The notes: generated by a model from the sequence alone, not told the origin. A stretch of DNA of 64,000 bases from Cytobacillus purgationiresistens (GCF_030813235.1 NZ_JAUSUB010000011.1:1-64000), one strand, 5' to 3'; shown: positions 27,297 to 35,642, numbered from the stretch's first letter. Translations and numbers: made by a program.

Positions 27297-27431
27297 ACAC
27301 CATTAAAAGGATAGAAATTAAAACAACTTTAAAGAGCCTTACTACAATAAAATGTAGCAAGGCTCTTATATTTTCATATTAAAATTAAATAACTTATTAA
27401 TCACTTTACATATTGTGGGCGGAGGATTTAC

Positions 27432-27861
27432 ATGAGTAAGAATTTAATTTCGGAATATCACATAAAAGAATTAGAGAAAAACCCTAACGTATTACGTGTC
27501 TCAGAACGTTCAATCACTTACCAGCCAGACTTTAAAACAAAGGCTGTTCTGGAGTACCAAAAAGGTAAATTACCTTCTCAAATCTTTATTGAACATGGTT
27601 TTAACCTTGAGTTTATCGGTAAAAATCAACCTAAACGATGTACAACGTTGGAGAAAGACTTACGAGAAGTTCGGCGAAGTAGGTTTACAAAATGAAAGGC
27701 GAGGAAAAGCAAGTACTGGACGTCCATCCTCAAAGGACCTATCCGTTGAAGAAAAGCTTAAAAAGGCTGAGGCAAGAATTAAATTCTTAGAAGTAGAGAA
27801 TGACTTCTTAAAAAAGTTAGAAGAACTAGAGAGGCAGGCGTTGAAGAAAAAACGGTACTAA
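27432..27861 (+). pseudogene. IS3-family orfA (helix-turn-helix protein), frameshifted
   Basis: The frame begins at 27432 after GGGCGGAGGATTTAC and encodes an HTH start (SITYQPDFKTKAVLEYQKG... to IGKNQPKRC). At about 27640-27650 the homology jumps by +1 to another frame (QRWRKTYEKFGEVGLQNERRGKASTGRP, then a leucine zipper KLKKAEARIKFLEVENDFLKKLEELE) that ends at 27861. Two frames are needed for one OrfA, so it is probably inactivated by an indel. Near its end the run of six A plus C (27847-27853) is the usual -1 slip site into orfB. Confidence 0.75.
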
Positions 27862-28763
27862 TACCTTCAGAGAAATATCAACTAATTGAACATACCGTTC
27901 GTCAACACCAATTAAAGAACTCCGTAAGTTATCTTTGTGAGTTAGCTAGCGTAAGGAGAAGCGGATACTACGCTTGGTTAAAGGCTGCCGACAATCGTCA
28001 ACACCGTGAAGAGCAGGATGAATCGGATATTGAACTTATTCAGTATATATTCGAACAGAAAAAGCAAAAAGTGGGAGCTTTACAAATCAAAATGATCTTA
28101 GAGAACGATTATCTTGTAGTAATGAATCATAAGAAAATTCGAAGATTAATGCGTAAATACCAACTGATCACAAAGGTTAGAAGGTCAAATCCTTATAAAA
28201 AGATGGCTAAAGCTACTCAGGAACATCTTACGTGCCCTAACTTACTAAACCGTGAGTTTAATCAAGTGGAGCCTGGAAAAGTGTCATTAACGGATATTAC
28301 GTATCTTCACTATGCAAATGGGCGGAAAGCCTATTTATCCTGTGTTAAAGACGGTAGTACAAATGAAATATTGGCCAATTATTTGTCCACTTCATTAGAA
28401 ATGAATATCGTTTTTAAAACATTAGAGAGACTTAAAGAAACAACTCAGAATGATTTTCACCCGGAAGCGCTTCTTCATTCAGACCAAGGTTTCCATTATA
28501 CTCATCCCCTCTTTCAAGCAAAAGTAAAGAAGTTGGGGATTGCTCAATCAATGTCTCGTAAGGGAAATTGTTGGGATAACGCTCCAATGGAATCATTCTT
28601 TGGTCATTTTAAAGATGAGGTAGATTATAAAGATTGTACTAGTTTTAGAGAATTAAAACAGTTAGTCAATTCATATATCGATGAGTACAATAATTATCGG
28701 TATCAGTGGGGATTAAATAAGATGACCCCGTCACAATATCGGGGTCATCTGTTAGCAGCATAG
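27840..28763 (+). CDS. IS3-family OrfB transposase (DDE integrase)
   Basis: An approximately 305-residue integrase-like protein read in the -1 frame relative to the end of orfA, with an HTH_21 region (SGYYAWLKAADNRQHREEQD...KVGALQIKMIL) and an rve core. Catalytic triad: Asp in LTDITYLHY, Asp in LLHSDQGFHYT, Glu in MESFFGHFKDE. The C-terminus YNNYRYQWGLNKMTPSQYR is typical. No independent ATG with good ribosome site precedes it, so expression would depend on frameshifting from orfA, which is itself damaged. The OrfB frame is intact. Confidence 0.85.
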   Translation, partial: VEEKTVLIPSEKYQLIEHTVRQHQLKNSVSYLCELASVRRSGYYAWLKAADNRQHREEQDESDIELIQYIFEQKKQKVGALQIKMILENDYLVVMNHKKIRRLMRKYQLITKVRRSNPYKKMAKATQEHLTCPNLLNREFNQVEPGKVSLTDITYLHYANGRKAYLSCVKDGSTNEILANYLSTSLEMNIVFKTLERLKETTQNDFHPEALLHSDQGFHYTHPLFQAKVKKLGIAQSMSRKGNCWDNAPMESFFGHFKDEVDYKDCTSFRELKQLVNSYIDEYNNYRYQWGLNKMTPSQYRGHLLAA

Positions 28764-28871
28764 GCTCTTTTATTAAACTGTCCATATTATGGGGTACAGT
28801 TCATTTATTGTAGTAAGGCTCTTTAAATTTGTTTAATTTACATCCAATTAAATGTGTTTGTAATCAAAAAT

Positions 28872-28930
28872 CAAAAAAAAAGTTATTTAATTCTTCTTAA
28901 ACTAACGCCCCGTTAGTTCAATAACGAAAT
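28872..28930 (+). repeat. Island repeat, copy 3
   Basis: AAAAAAAGTTATTTAATTCTT then AACTAACGCCCCGTTAGTT, same orientation as copy 1. It precedes the LysE-family gene. The second block is itself a palindrome. Confidence 0.6.
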
Positions 28931-28992
28931 TCCTTGTTTCTGTATGTTTCTGTATAATTGAAAACAGACAAAAAAATAATTAGGAGGGTACT

Positions 28993-29634
28993 ATGCTAAC
29001 AAATATTTTGTTGTTTTCTATTACAAGTTTTCTATTAATAATCGTTCCTGGACCAGATACAGCAGTTATTACAAGGAATACGATTGTTCATAAAAAAAGC
29101 GGTGGATTTAAAACCTTAATGGGTACACTACTTGCTATCTCTGTACATACTATAGCAGCCATTGTTGGATTATCTGCTATTATTATGCAATCAGCAATTG
29201 TCTTTACCATTTTTAAATATGTTGGAGCAGCTTATCTTATTTATTTAGGGATAAAAGCTTTATTGTCCATAAGGCAACGGAATAATACATTAAAAGCGGA
29301 GTTAGAAGAACTACCGGACGGTGTACAAGATAATCGAAAATCCTTGATGTTACAAGGTTTTTCAGCCAATATTCTAAACCCTAAAGTAGCTGTCTTTTTC
29401 TTGACATTTTTCCCTCAATTCGTTAATCCACAAACAGATACATTCTTTACCTTTGTCATGCTTGGGGTAGTTTATCTGTTTATTAAGTTTGCTTGGTTTG
29501 GTTTGTTTATTTATATTATTGACCTTGTACGAGCTTGGATGAAAAAGGAAGCTGTTAAGAAAGCCATAGACGGACTCACAGGAGCTATATTTATTGTATT
29601 TGGTCTTCGATTAGCCTTAGAAGAACCTAAATAA
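28993..29634 (+). CDS. LysE/RhtB-family amino acid exporter
   Basis: A 213-residue membrane protein with about six helices and the family motif IIVPGPDTAVITRNT (residues about 16-30), GAAYLIYLGIKAL and the central NILNPKVAVFFLTFFPQFV. Such proteins export lysine, threonine, homoserine or related compounds. The ATG follows TTAGGAGGGTACT. It stands alone between copies 3 and 4 of the island repeat, in the same island as the accessory threonyl-tRNA synthetase. A link to threonine is possible but only contextual. Confidence 0.88.
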   Translation: MLTNILLFSITSFLLIIVPGPDTAVITRNTIVHKKSGGFKTLMGTLLAISVHTIAAIVGLSAIIMQSAIVFTIFKYVGAAYLIYLGIKALLSIRQRNNTLKAELEELPDGVQDNRKSLMLQGFSANILNPKVAVFFLTFFPQFVNPQTDTFFTFVMLGVVYLFIKFAWFGLFIYIIDLVRAWMKKEAVKKAIDGLTGAIFIVFGLRLALEEPK

Positions 29635-29668
29635 TGATTACTATTTCTCACATAACAAACTAAATTTA

Positions 29669-30205
29669 TCAAGAAGAACAAGAATTGATACTTATTCTTG
29701 TACTTCTTGAACTAACCTGCCACGTATGTTGAAAAAATTGCAAGTTACGTTCGGAGATATTGGCTCTATTCCAAGTACCTTTGCCTATATGATGTACTTC
29801 GTGAACAGAAAGGTTTAAGAGAATTTCGATATAATGATGAGATACTTTTTCTCCTTTTTTGTTAAGTGCAGTCAATCACTTATTGTCCTGTTTAGAAGTA
29901 TAATTGTTTAAAAGTTTCTAGGAGTGTAGGAAAATTTTAAAGTGTCATCCAAAGTTATGTTTTACTGCTTCATCATTGGATAGACCTCTAATCCATCATT
30001 GTTCTACATCAACAATATTGGATAGACCTCTAATCCATCATTGTTCTACATCAACAATATGAAATAATGTATGTAAAATCCCTTCATAACCACCATTTCT
30101 TTTCATCAATAACACTTCTTCAGATAATTCCTCACACCATTCAAACCATTTATCTCTGACCTCCCTGTTATACTCAAATAGTGAATGTATAGTATTAGAG
30201 CTCAT
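29669..30205 (-). pseudogene. Decayed DinB/YfiT-type protein gene
   Basis: On the minus strand a start at 30205 after TTTTAGGAGGAATTT gives MSSNTIHSLFEYNREVRDKW and on to HIVDVEQ, a DinB-like first helix pair, then a TGA. The reading continues WIRGLSN, repeats IVDVEQ-stop-WIRGLSN because of a 42-bp duplication, and meets further stops. The C-terminal helix survives further on (KVSHHYIEILLNLSVHEVHHIGKG, near 29.76-29.87 kb). At least three in-frame stops make it a pseudogene. Confidence 0.75.
29975..30058. repeat. Perfect 42-bp tandem duplication inside the dinB pseudogene
   Basis: The unit beginning ATTGGATAGACCTCTAATCC at 29975 is repeated exactly at 30017. It is 14 codons long and contains the stop codon in both copies, so the nonsense change probably came before the duplication. 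Confidence 0.85.
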
Positions 30206-30261
30206 AAATTCCTCCTAAAAAATAGATTAACTAATAATTTCTACTTTCCTATTGCGCTAAA

Positions 30262-30326
30262 CTGCCACGTTAGTCCAAGAATTAAACAACTTTAATATTT
30301 TTTTAAGGACTTTATTGTAAGTAAAC
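30262..30326 (-). repeat. Island-bounding repeat, copy 4 (inverted partner of copy 1)
   Basis: On the minus strand: GTTTACTTACAATAAAGTCC, then ATTAAAGTTGTTTAATTCTTG and ACTAACG. It shares with copy 1 an outer ~20-bp block not present in copies 2 and 3, so copies 1 and 4 form the outer inverted pair of a 5.2-kb island. Confidence 0.7.
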
Positions 30327-30359
30327 AGGAGGGGGTTTTTTATTTCGTGAAGTGGAGGA

Positions 30360-30437
30360 ATGACGACTAGAAAAGTAACAACGCCGACTAGAAAAAGCAA
30401 TTCGACAGCAAGAAACCGCATCCGAAGCGGTAAATAG
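30360..30437 (+). CDS. Possible 25-residue basic peptide
   Basis: ATG at 30360 follows AGTGGAGGA and opens a short frame rich in Thr, Arg, Lys and Ser (MTTRKVTTPTRKS ... RIRSGK). It has a good ribosome site but no recognised family. It could be a fragment left at the island border. Confidence 0.25.
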   Translation: MTTRKVTTPTRKSNSTARNRIRSGK

Positions 30438-30544
30438 CTGCTAAACCCTTCCTTTCCTAAAAAACCAAGTCCGGCTCACCGTCCCCACTTTTCAAATTCA
30501 TTTGACTTTTAATGTCATTCTATATATAATCTTCAAAAAATAGT

Positions 30545-30795
30545 TAAACGTTGAAGAGGATAAGTAAGATGAAATCGTTTATTGCAGAGAGGGAGTCCGC
30601 TAGCTGGAAGATTCCTATAAACATTCATGTGAACCTGCCTCGGAGTTCATTGTCGGATTGTTGCCCACTGGGGCTGCAATGAAGATAATGCGGATTGTAT
30701 AAACAAACCGTTATCATGTGAAAGTGTAAAGCTTTGCTTTGAATTAGGGTGGTACCGCCAATTTTTTGGTCCCTATTTTGATGGCAAGGCTTTTT
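30545..30795 (+). promoter_or_regulatory. T-box riboswitch (Pro) of proS
   Basis: The leader contains a specifier region GAACCTGCCTCGGAG that aligns with the Thr leaders at 26.7 and 26.9 kb. In this register the codon is CCT (Pro, 30634-30636) followed by G. The T-box AGGGTGGTACCGC is at 30746-30758, then a pyrimidine-rich hairpin region with a T tract before proS. The specifier matches the downstream enzyme. Confidence 0.82.
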
Positions 30796-30823
30796 TTATT
30801 TACAAAAAAAGAGGTGTGAAGGA

Positions 30824-32254
30824 ATGGGAAAAGAATTTGTTAAAGAAATAACAGCAATGGATGAAGATTTTGCCCAGTGGTATACAGATGTTGTGAAAAA
30901 AGCAGATTTAGTAGATTATTCCAGCGTTCGAGGGTCAATGATTATTAGGCCTTATGGATATGCTCTTTGGGAAAATATTAAAGCAGAATTAGATAATCGG
31001 ATTAAGAAGACGGGACATGAGAATGTGTATATGCCTCTATTTATTCCTGAGAGCCTCCTGCAAAAGGAGAAGGATCATATTGAGGGATTTGCCCCTGAAG
31101 TAGCATGGGTGACCCATGGAGGGGACGAGGAGCTTGCTGAGCGGCTTTGTGTCCGTCCAACCTCAGAAGTGTTGTTTGGTGAGCATTATAAAAATATCAT
31201 CCATTCTTATCGTGACTTGCCAAAGTTATATAATCAATGGGCAAATGTGGTGAGATGGGAAAAGACAACAAGACCTTTCTTGCGTACGCTTGAGTTTCTT
31301 TGGCAAGAAGGCCATACCTGTCATGCAACAGATGAGGAAGCACATGAAGAGACTGTGCAAATGCTGGAGGTTTATGCAGAAGTGTGTGAAAACATCCTTG
31401 CTATTCCTGTATTAAAAGGGAAGAAGACGGAAAAGGAAAAGTTCGCTGGGGCAAAATATACTTATACAATTGAAAGCTTAATGCATGATGGAAAGGCGCT
31501 GCAATCCGGTACCTCTCATCATCTCGGAGATGGGTTTGCCAAGGCTTTTGGTATCCAATTCACTGATAAAGATGGAAAGCTTCGCCATGTTCAACAAACC
31601 TCTTGGGGATTTACCACAAGAATTATCGGGGCGATGATTATGGTTCATGGGGATGACAGAGGGTTGGTTATTCCGCCAAAAGCTGCACCAACGCAGGTGA
31701 TGATCGTTCCAATTGCACAACATAAAGAAGGGGTTCTCGATTATGCCTATCAGTTAAAAGAGACGCTTTCAAACATTGCACGTGTGGGGATTGATGCAAG
31801 TGATAAAAAGCCCGGCTGGAAATTTAATGAGTATGAAATGAAAGGTGTACCACTTAGACTTGAAGTGGGGCCAAAGGACATTGAAAAAGGTCAAGTGATC
31901 TTAGCGCGAAGAGATACAGGAGAAAAAATCATTGTATCAAATGAAAATTTAGAAGCTAGCATACAAGAGATGCTAACAGACATTCAAACATCTCTTTTTG
32001 AAAAAGCAAAGCAACACCGCGAAAATAAAACATATGAAGCATATAATTATGAAGAGCTGAAGCAAACGTTTAAAGAGAAAACAGGTTTTGTTAAGGCGAT
32101 GTGGTGTGGAGATCAAGCTTGTGAAGATCAAATTAAAGAAGATACAAGCGCGACTTCAAGATGCATGCCATTTGCAGAGGACGCAATTTCATCTGAATGC
32201 GTATGCTGTGGGAAAGAAGCAAATTCCTTGGTTTATTGGGCCAAGGCATATTAA
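30824..32254 (+). CDS. proS: Prolyl-tRNA synthetase, short (archaeal/eukaryotic-like) type
   Basis: A 476-residue class II synthetase attaching proline to tRNA-Pro. It lacks the ~180-residue INS editing insert of the usual bacterial enzyme. Motif 2 includes [22 protein letters not shown], the substrate loop RPTSE is at about residues 109-113, and [12 protein letters not shown] follows. The C-terminal extension has a cysteine-rich Zn-binding-like domain (MWCGDQACE ... ECVCCGKEA) and the typical final tyrosine. A T-box with a Pro specifier precedes it. It may coexist with a long-type proS elsewhere in the genome. Confidence 0.92.
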   Translation: MGKEFVKEITAMDEDFAQWYTDVVKKADLVDYSSVRGSMIIRPYGYALWENIKAELDNRIKKTGHENVYMPLFIPESLLQKEKDHIEGFAPEVAWVTHGGDEELAERLCVRPTSEVLFGEHYKNIIHSYRDLPKLYNQWANVVRWEKTTRPFLRTLEFLWQEGHTCHATDEEAHEETVQMLEVYAEVCENILAIPVLKGKKTEKEKFAGAKYTYTIESLMHDGKALQSGTSHHLGDGFAKAFGIQFTDKDGKLRHVQQTSWGFTTRIIGAMIMVHGDDRGLVIPPKAAPTQVMIVPIAQHKEGVLDYAYQLKETLSNIARVGIDASDKKPGWKFNEYEMKGVPLRLEVGPKDIEKGQVILARRDTGEKIIVSNENLEASIQEMLTDIQTSLFEKAKQHRENKTYEAYNYEELKQTFKEKTGFVKAMWCGDQACEDQIKEDTSATSRCMPFAEDAISSECVCCGKEANSLVYWAKAY

Positions 32255-32331
32255 AAAAAATTAAAGTACCCGTATCTTTTTTATCTTCTCTTTCGTTAGA
32301 AAATTAGAAAGTGGTTGAAGGAGTGAAGGAA

Positions 32332-32997
32332 ATGTATGGAAAAAGCAGTGAAGGTATGGAGCATAAAGAAGCAGAGGAGACTATCTTAAACTTCTATCCC
32401 GGATTGGTACGGTATTGCTGTTTTCTATGCCAAAATGAATGGGATGGTAAGGATGTCGCACAAGAGGCCCTTTTGAAAGCCTGGAAGCATTACAGATTAA
32501 GCGAAAGAGTTACACCCGCTTTATTAAATAAAATCGCTTACCATCATTGGATTGATACCGTTCGTAAGCGAAAAAAGGAAACGCTAACTGAAGTCCCGGA
32601 TGAAATTTCTAATGACCAGGAGCATTTAAATGAAACGGTAGAAACACTTCTAGAAAAACTGACACCGAAGCAGGCGCTTATATTCACGCTCAAAGAAGCC
32701 TTTTTATTTAAATCCCATGAAATTGCTGAGCTATTAGAGATGAATGAGTCTGCCATAAAAGGGATTCTTTATCGTGCAAAGACTCGCCTAGGAAAAGAAT
32801 CTGCTGGAAAAACAGATTCCTTTTGGGATGAAGAATTGCGCGAACAGGTCTTTCCGTTATTTTATGATGCGCTCAAATTTCAAAACCCAGAAATATTATT
32901 AGAGCTTCTTCCATACTTCCATGAAGAAAAAGTTTCTCCTTCTATCGCTAAACCATATATATCAACACCTTCGAACACTTTCTGTATGGCAGCTTAA
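32332..32997 (+). CDS. ECF-type RNA polymerase sigma factor
   Basis: A 221-residue sigma-70 family protein. Region 2 (about 15-80) includes YPGLVRYCCFLCQNEWDGKDVAQEALLKAW and LNKIAYHHWIDTVRKRKKE. Region 4 (about 104-155) has LTPKQALIFTLKEAFLFKSHEIAELLEMNESAIKGILYRAKTRL-type HTH content. A C-terminal tail of about 60 residues follows. The start at 32332 follows GAAGGAGTGAAGGAA. No anti-sigma gene is adjacent; instead a ClpP paralogue follows after 37 bp in the same direction and is probably co-transcribed. Target genes are unknown. Confidence 0.87.
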   Translation: MYGKSSEGMEHKEAEETILNFYPGLVRYCCFLCQNEWDGKDVAQEALLKAWKHYRLSERVTPALLNKIAYHHWIDTVRKRKKETLTEVPDEISNDQEHLNETVETLLEKLTPKQALIFTLKEAFLFKSHEIAELLEMNESAIKGILYRAKTRLGKESAGKTDSFWDEELREQVFPLFYDALKFQNPEILLELLPYFHEEKVSPSIAKPYISTPSNTFCMAA

Positions 32998-33034
32998 CTG
33001 TCATTAAAATTAAACAAAGGAGGAGTTAGTTGAT

Positions 33035-33619
33035 ATGAGTACGATTCCTTATGTAGTGGAGCAATCAAGCCGTGGAGAGCGGTCCTACGATATTTATTCC
33101 CGGCTATTAAAGGACCGAATTATTATGATTGGTGAGGAAATCAATGATCATATGGCGAATAACGTAGTTGCGCAGTTATTATTTTTAGCCGCAGAAGATG
33201 GTGAGAAAGACATCTCGCTTTATATTAATAGCCCCGGAGGTTCGACCTCAGCAGGTTTCGCTATTTATGATACGATGCAATACATCAAGCCGGATATTCG
33301 AACCATTTGTACTGGAATGGCTGCCTCATTCGGAGCGATGCTTCTCCTTGCGGGGACGAAGGGTAAGCGTTTTGCATTACCGAATAGTGAAATCATGATT
33401 CATCAGCCACTTGGAGGCGTGCGCGGCCAAGCAACAGAAATAGAGATATCTGCCAAAAGAATTATTAAGCTTCGGGAGCATATCAACCAAATCATTGCTG
33501 AACGAACCAATCAGCCACTTGATAAAATAGCAAAAGATACTGACAGAGACTTTTTTATGAGTGCTGAGGAAGCAAAGCAATATGGGATTATAGATGGAAT
33601 AATGGGTTCCAAAAGCTAG
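33035..33619 (+). CDS. clpP: ATP-dependent Clp protease proteolytic subunit (ClpP paralogue)
   Basis: A 194-residue serine peptidase forming the barrel of Clp proteases, with catalytic S98 (GMAASFGAM), H123 (IMIHQP) and D172. [17 protein letters not shown] and the handle region [16 protein letters not shown] are intact. The N-terminus ([19 protein letters not shown]) is housekeeping-like. The setting next to an ECF sigma gene and proS differs from the usual clpP locus, so it is probably a second ClpP. AAAGGAGGAGTT precedes the start. Confidence 0.93.
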   Translation: MSTIPYVVEQSSRGERSYDIYSRLLKDRIIMIGEEINDHMANNVVAQLLFLAAEDGEKDISLYINSPGGSTSAGFAIYDTMQYIKPDIRTICTGMAASFGAMLLLAGTKGKRFALPNSEIMIHQPLGGVRGQATEIEISAKRIIKLREHINQIIAERTNQPLDKIAKDTDRDFFMSAEEAKQYGIIDGIMGSKS

Positions 33620-33630
33620 TTGACAACTTG

Positions 33631-33675
33631 AAAATGGCATTCATTCGTTGAAGAATGAATGCCATTTTGTTTTTG
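33631..33675 (+). terminator. Terminator of the sigma-clpP unit
   Basis: AAAATGGCATTCATTC pairs perfectly with GAATGAATGCCATTTT over 6 bases, then TGTTTTT. Confidence 0.85.
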
Positions 33676-33820
33676 AAATGAATTAAAAGGGTGATGTCAA
33701 ACTTAGCATCGCATCGTTATTGCCTCCGCTTTTCTTGTTTAGGCACTAAGAGCCCACTCTAAAACCATGATATTTGCATACTTAATAGTGTAGGCAAACT
33801 CTAATTAAGGAGGTACCCCG

Positions 33821-34042
33821 ATGCAATATTATTATAGACATCCTCAACCAGGAGGAGAAAGATTTTTCCCGTTTGCAGCACCATTTGTTGGAGGCTTGCT
33901 TGGAGGACTTGCGGGCAGTGCTTTATTTTACCCTTTAATAGCAAGACCTTATGGCCCACCACCTCGCCCATATGGCCCATACCCATACGGACCTGGTCCC
34001 GGACAGTATGGACCTGGCCCATATGGCCCGTACGGTTATTAA
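33821..34042 (+). CDS. Small Gly/Pro/Tyr-rich protein, probable spore-coat type
   Basis: A 73-residue protein: aromatic start (MQYYYRHPQPGGERF), a Gly/Ala-rich hydrophobic segment (APFVGGLLGGLAGSALFYPL, 20-40), then a tail of PYGP-type repeats ending PYGPYGY. Composition resembles small spore coat/exosporium proteins of Bacillus. A strong AAGGAGGTACCCCG site precedes the ATG. It faces a second Tyr/Pro-rich gene on the other strand. The function is inferred from composition only. Confidence 0.72.
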   Translation: MQYYYRHPQPGGERFFPFAAPFVGGLLGGLAGSALFYPLIARPYGPPPRPYGPYPYGPGPGQYGPGPYGPYGY

Positions 34043-34059
34043 ATAAATGGATAGAAAAA

Positions 34060-34086
34060 AGCGCTCATTTGCTGAGTGCTTTTTTT
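34060..34086 (+). terminator. Terminator of the Gly/Pro/Tyr-rich gene
   Basis: AGCGCTCA pairs with TGAGTGCT (G-T tolerated) over 5 bases, followed by six T. Confidence 0.75.
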
Positions 34087-34108
34087 ACACTTAGTTATTG
34101 AAGAAGAA

Positions 34109-34498
34109 TTACATCCACTTTAATTTTAATGAAAGACCTGCGTTCTTATCTGCTTTGGATTCAAAGTTAAGGCGAAGGCCGTCAGGTGTGTAAGTGACTT
34201 TGGGTATATTGCTAACGCCTGTGGATTTTATTAAGCTTTCCACCTTGGTTATTTTTGATTGCTGAGCAGCCGTCATTAATTCATAGGAAAACTGGCGGGA
34301 CTCGGCCATTTTTGTTAATAAGGCACTGGCGCTTTTCATCAATCCTTCCATTTCCTTGGCTGAGTGTATGAACATACTGGGATCAACAGATGGAAATGAT
34401 CGAAAAGCTGGAGCTGGATAAATAGGTGGCTGGTTGGGGTGATAGGTTGATGTGTTCCCATAGGGCTGACAGTAGGGAGAATAGTAGTAGGGGTACAT
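34109..34498 (-). CDS. Tyr/Pro-rich N-terminus protein, possible YuzC-type sporulation protein
   Basis: A 129-residue protein with an aromatic, proline-rich head (MYPYYYSPYCQPYG ... PNQPPIYPAPAF, residues 1-35) and a helical body (SAKEMEGLMKSASALLTKMAE...). The last part is beta-like (VTYTPDGLRLNFES). It resembles small forespore- or coat-associated proteins of Bacillus; a relation to B. subtilis YuzC, encoded in this chromosomal neighbourhood, is possible but unproven. AGAAGGAG-type sequence precedes the ATG on the minus strand. Confidence 0.65.
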   Translation of the reverse strand: MYPYYYSPYCQPYGNTSTYHPNQPPIYPAPAFRSFPSVDPSMFIHSAKEMEGLMKSASALLTKMAESRQFSYELMTAAQQSKITKVESLIKSTGVSNIPKVTYTPDGLRLNFESKADKNAGLSLKLKWM

Positions 34499-34649
34499 AG
34501 GCTTTCTCCTTCCAATGGTTTTGTTACTTCCCTATATTTATGTTAAAGTAGCTTTTCCTATGTAGCAAAACGTTTGTTTTCCTAATTTTGCGACAAATAA
34601 GCTATAATGTGAAAGAAGAATTTCAAATACATAAAAAGGGGAGATTGTA

Positions 34650-35033
34650 ATGTATCAAGGTGGGACTATAATTGATACGCTAGGGATTGAACTAGTTTCA
34701 AATGAAAAAGGGAAACTCGTTGCAACAATGCCTGTTGACGAAAGGACAAGACAGCCATTTGGTTTATTGCATGGTGGAGCGTCGGTGGCTCTTGCGGAAA
34801 CAGTTGCAAGCGTTGGCGCTTACGAGCTGGTTGACAAGGAAACAGAAGGTGTTGTTGGGCTTGAAATCAACGCAAACCATATTAGATCTAAGAAGGATGG
34901 AATCGTTATTGCAACAGGAACTGTCCTTCATCAAGGGAGAACCACGATGGTGTGGGACATTAAGATTACTGATGAAGAAGATAAGCTTATTTGCGTATCT
35001 CGATGTACGATTGCAGTAATAAAAATAAAATAA
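34650..35033 (+). CDS. yuxO: Hotdog-fold acyl-CoA thioesterase YuxO
   Basis: A 127-residue PaaI/ComA2-type thioesterase. The active-site signature QPFGLLHGGASVALAET (about residues 35-51) has the conserved HGG and downstream Glu. Such enzymes hydrolyse aryl- or acyl-CoA; DHNA-CoA hydrolysis in menaquinone synthesis is one known role. The start follows AAAAAGGGGAGATTGTA. In B. subtilis yuxO sits between comA and the mrp operon; here mrp is retained next door but no com genes are present. Confidence 0.88.
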   Translation: MYQGGTIIDTLGIELVSNEKGKLVATMPVDERTRQPFGLLHGGASVALAETVASVGAYELVDKETEGVVGLEINANHIRSKKDGIVIATGTVLHQGRTTMVWDIKITDEEDKLICVSRCTIAVIKIK

Positions 35034-35079
35034 ACAAAAACGGCCAAACCCAATTTTAAAGGTTGGCCGTTTTTGTTTA
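35032..35079 (+). terminator. Terminator of yuxO
   Basis: AAACAAAAACGGCCAAACC pairs with GGTTGGCCGTTTTTGTTT across a 10-base loop. Confidence 0.85.
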
Positions 35080-35091
35080 TTGGATAAGAAA

Positions 35092-35220
35092 AATGTCCAG
35101 CTCCAGTGTCTACCCCCTCGATGGTCATAAGCCAATTCACCCAGAAGGATTAAGAACACCCTTTTCGTGAGGCTCGTCTTATGCCATGCCTGAAGGTAAG
35201 CAAGGCGCTTGCGCTTTTTT
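35092..35220. repeat. Long intergenic repeat copy between yuxO and mrpG
   Basis: Begins TGTCCAGCTCCAGTGTCTA and ends AAGGCGCTTGCGCTTTTTT, with an internal GGTCATAAGCC related to the window-start copies. It separates the convergent yuxO and mrp transcripts. Confidence 0.75.
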
Positions 35221-35234
35221 AATACCTGCCTGCT

Positions 35235-35642
35235 TTACGATTCTTCAAGCTTTCTCTTATACTCCTCGTATTCTTGGTACTCTTTAGAATTACGTATTTC
35301 TAAATACTCTTTATAATCATCCTGCTTACTGTGGTCACTCATTTTCGCACCGGAATGATAGGCAGCACGACCGATTAAATGACCAGCAACTGGAGCAGTC
35401 AAGAACATAAATAAGATCCCTAACAGCACGCGAGAATTAAAATGATTTTCAATAAAGTAAAAATAAAGGAAGGTTCCTATTAAAATACATAGAACTCCGA
35501 GTGTGGCAGCTTTTGAAGCAGCGTGGTTTCTCGTATACACATCAGGTAAACGGATGACGCCGAGCGCTGCTACTATATGAAAAAAGGCACCAATCAGTAT
35601 GAACGCGATAATAAGATACTTAGCTATTTCGATCATCATCAA
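35235..35642 (-). CDS. mrpG: Mrp antiporter subunit MrpG
   Basis: A 135-residue membrane subunit of the Mrp Na+(Ca2+)/H+ antiporter. Three hydrophobic segments lie in the first 95 residues with the family stretch GVIRLPDVYTRNHAASKAATLG (split here across residues about 28-49). The tail is charged and repetitive (YKEYLEIRNSKEYQEYEEYKRKLEES). It is the last gene of mrpA-G and overlaps mrpF by about 20 bases; three adjacent ATG codons (35642, 35639, 35636) are possible starts. Confidence 0.9.
   Translation of the reverse strand: MMMIEIAKYLIIAFILIGAFFHIVAALGVIRLPDVYTRNHAASKAATLGVLCILIGTFLYFYFIENHFNSRVLLGILFMFLTAPVAGHLIGRAAYHSGAKMSDHSKQDDYKEYLEIRNSKEYQEYEEYKRKLEES

Larger units (their letters stand above)
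27328..28827 (+). mobile_element. Complete IS3-family insertion sequence (IS150-like)
   Basis: A 1.5-kb element with matching terminal repeats: TTTAAAGAGCCTTACTACAA at the left (27328) and its complement ending at 28827 on the right. Just inside the left end, AGAGCCTTACTACA can pair with TGTAGCAAGGCTCT, a hairpin that may block outside transcription. It encodes orfA (disrupted) and orfB (DDE integrase). No clear target-site duplication could be seen because both flanks are AT-rich. Confidence 0.85.

Noticed and set aside
29975..30058. Two exact 42-bp repeats as a minimal CRISPR-like array
   Set aside because: The units abut with no spacer and lie within the dinB pseudogene in frame; this is a simple tandem duplication.
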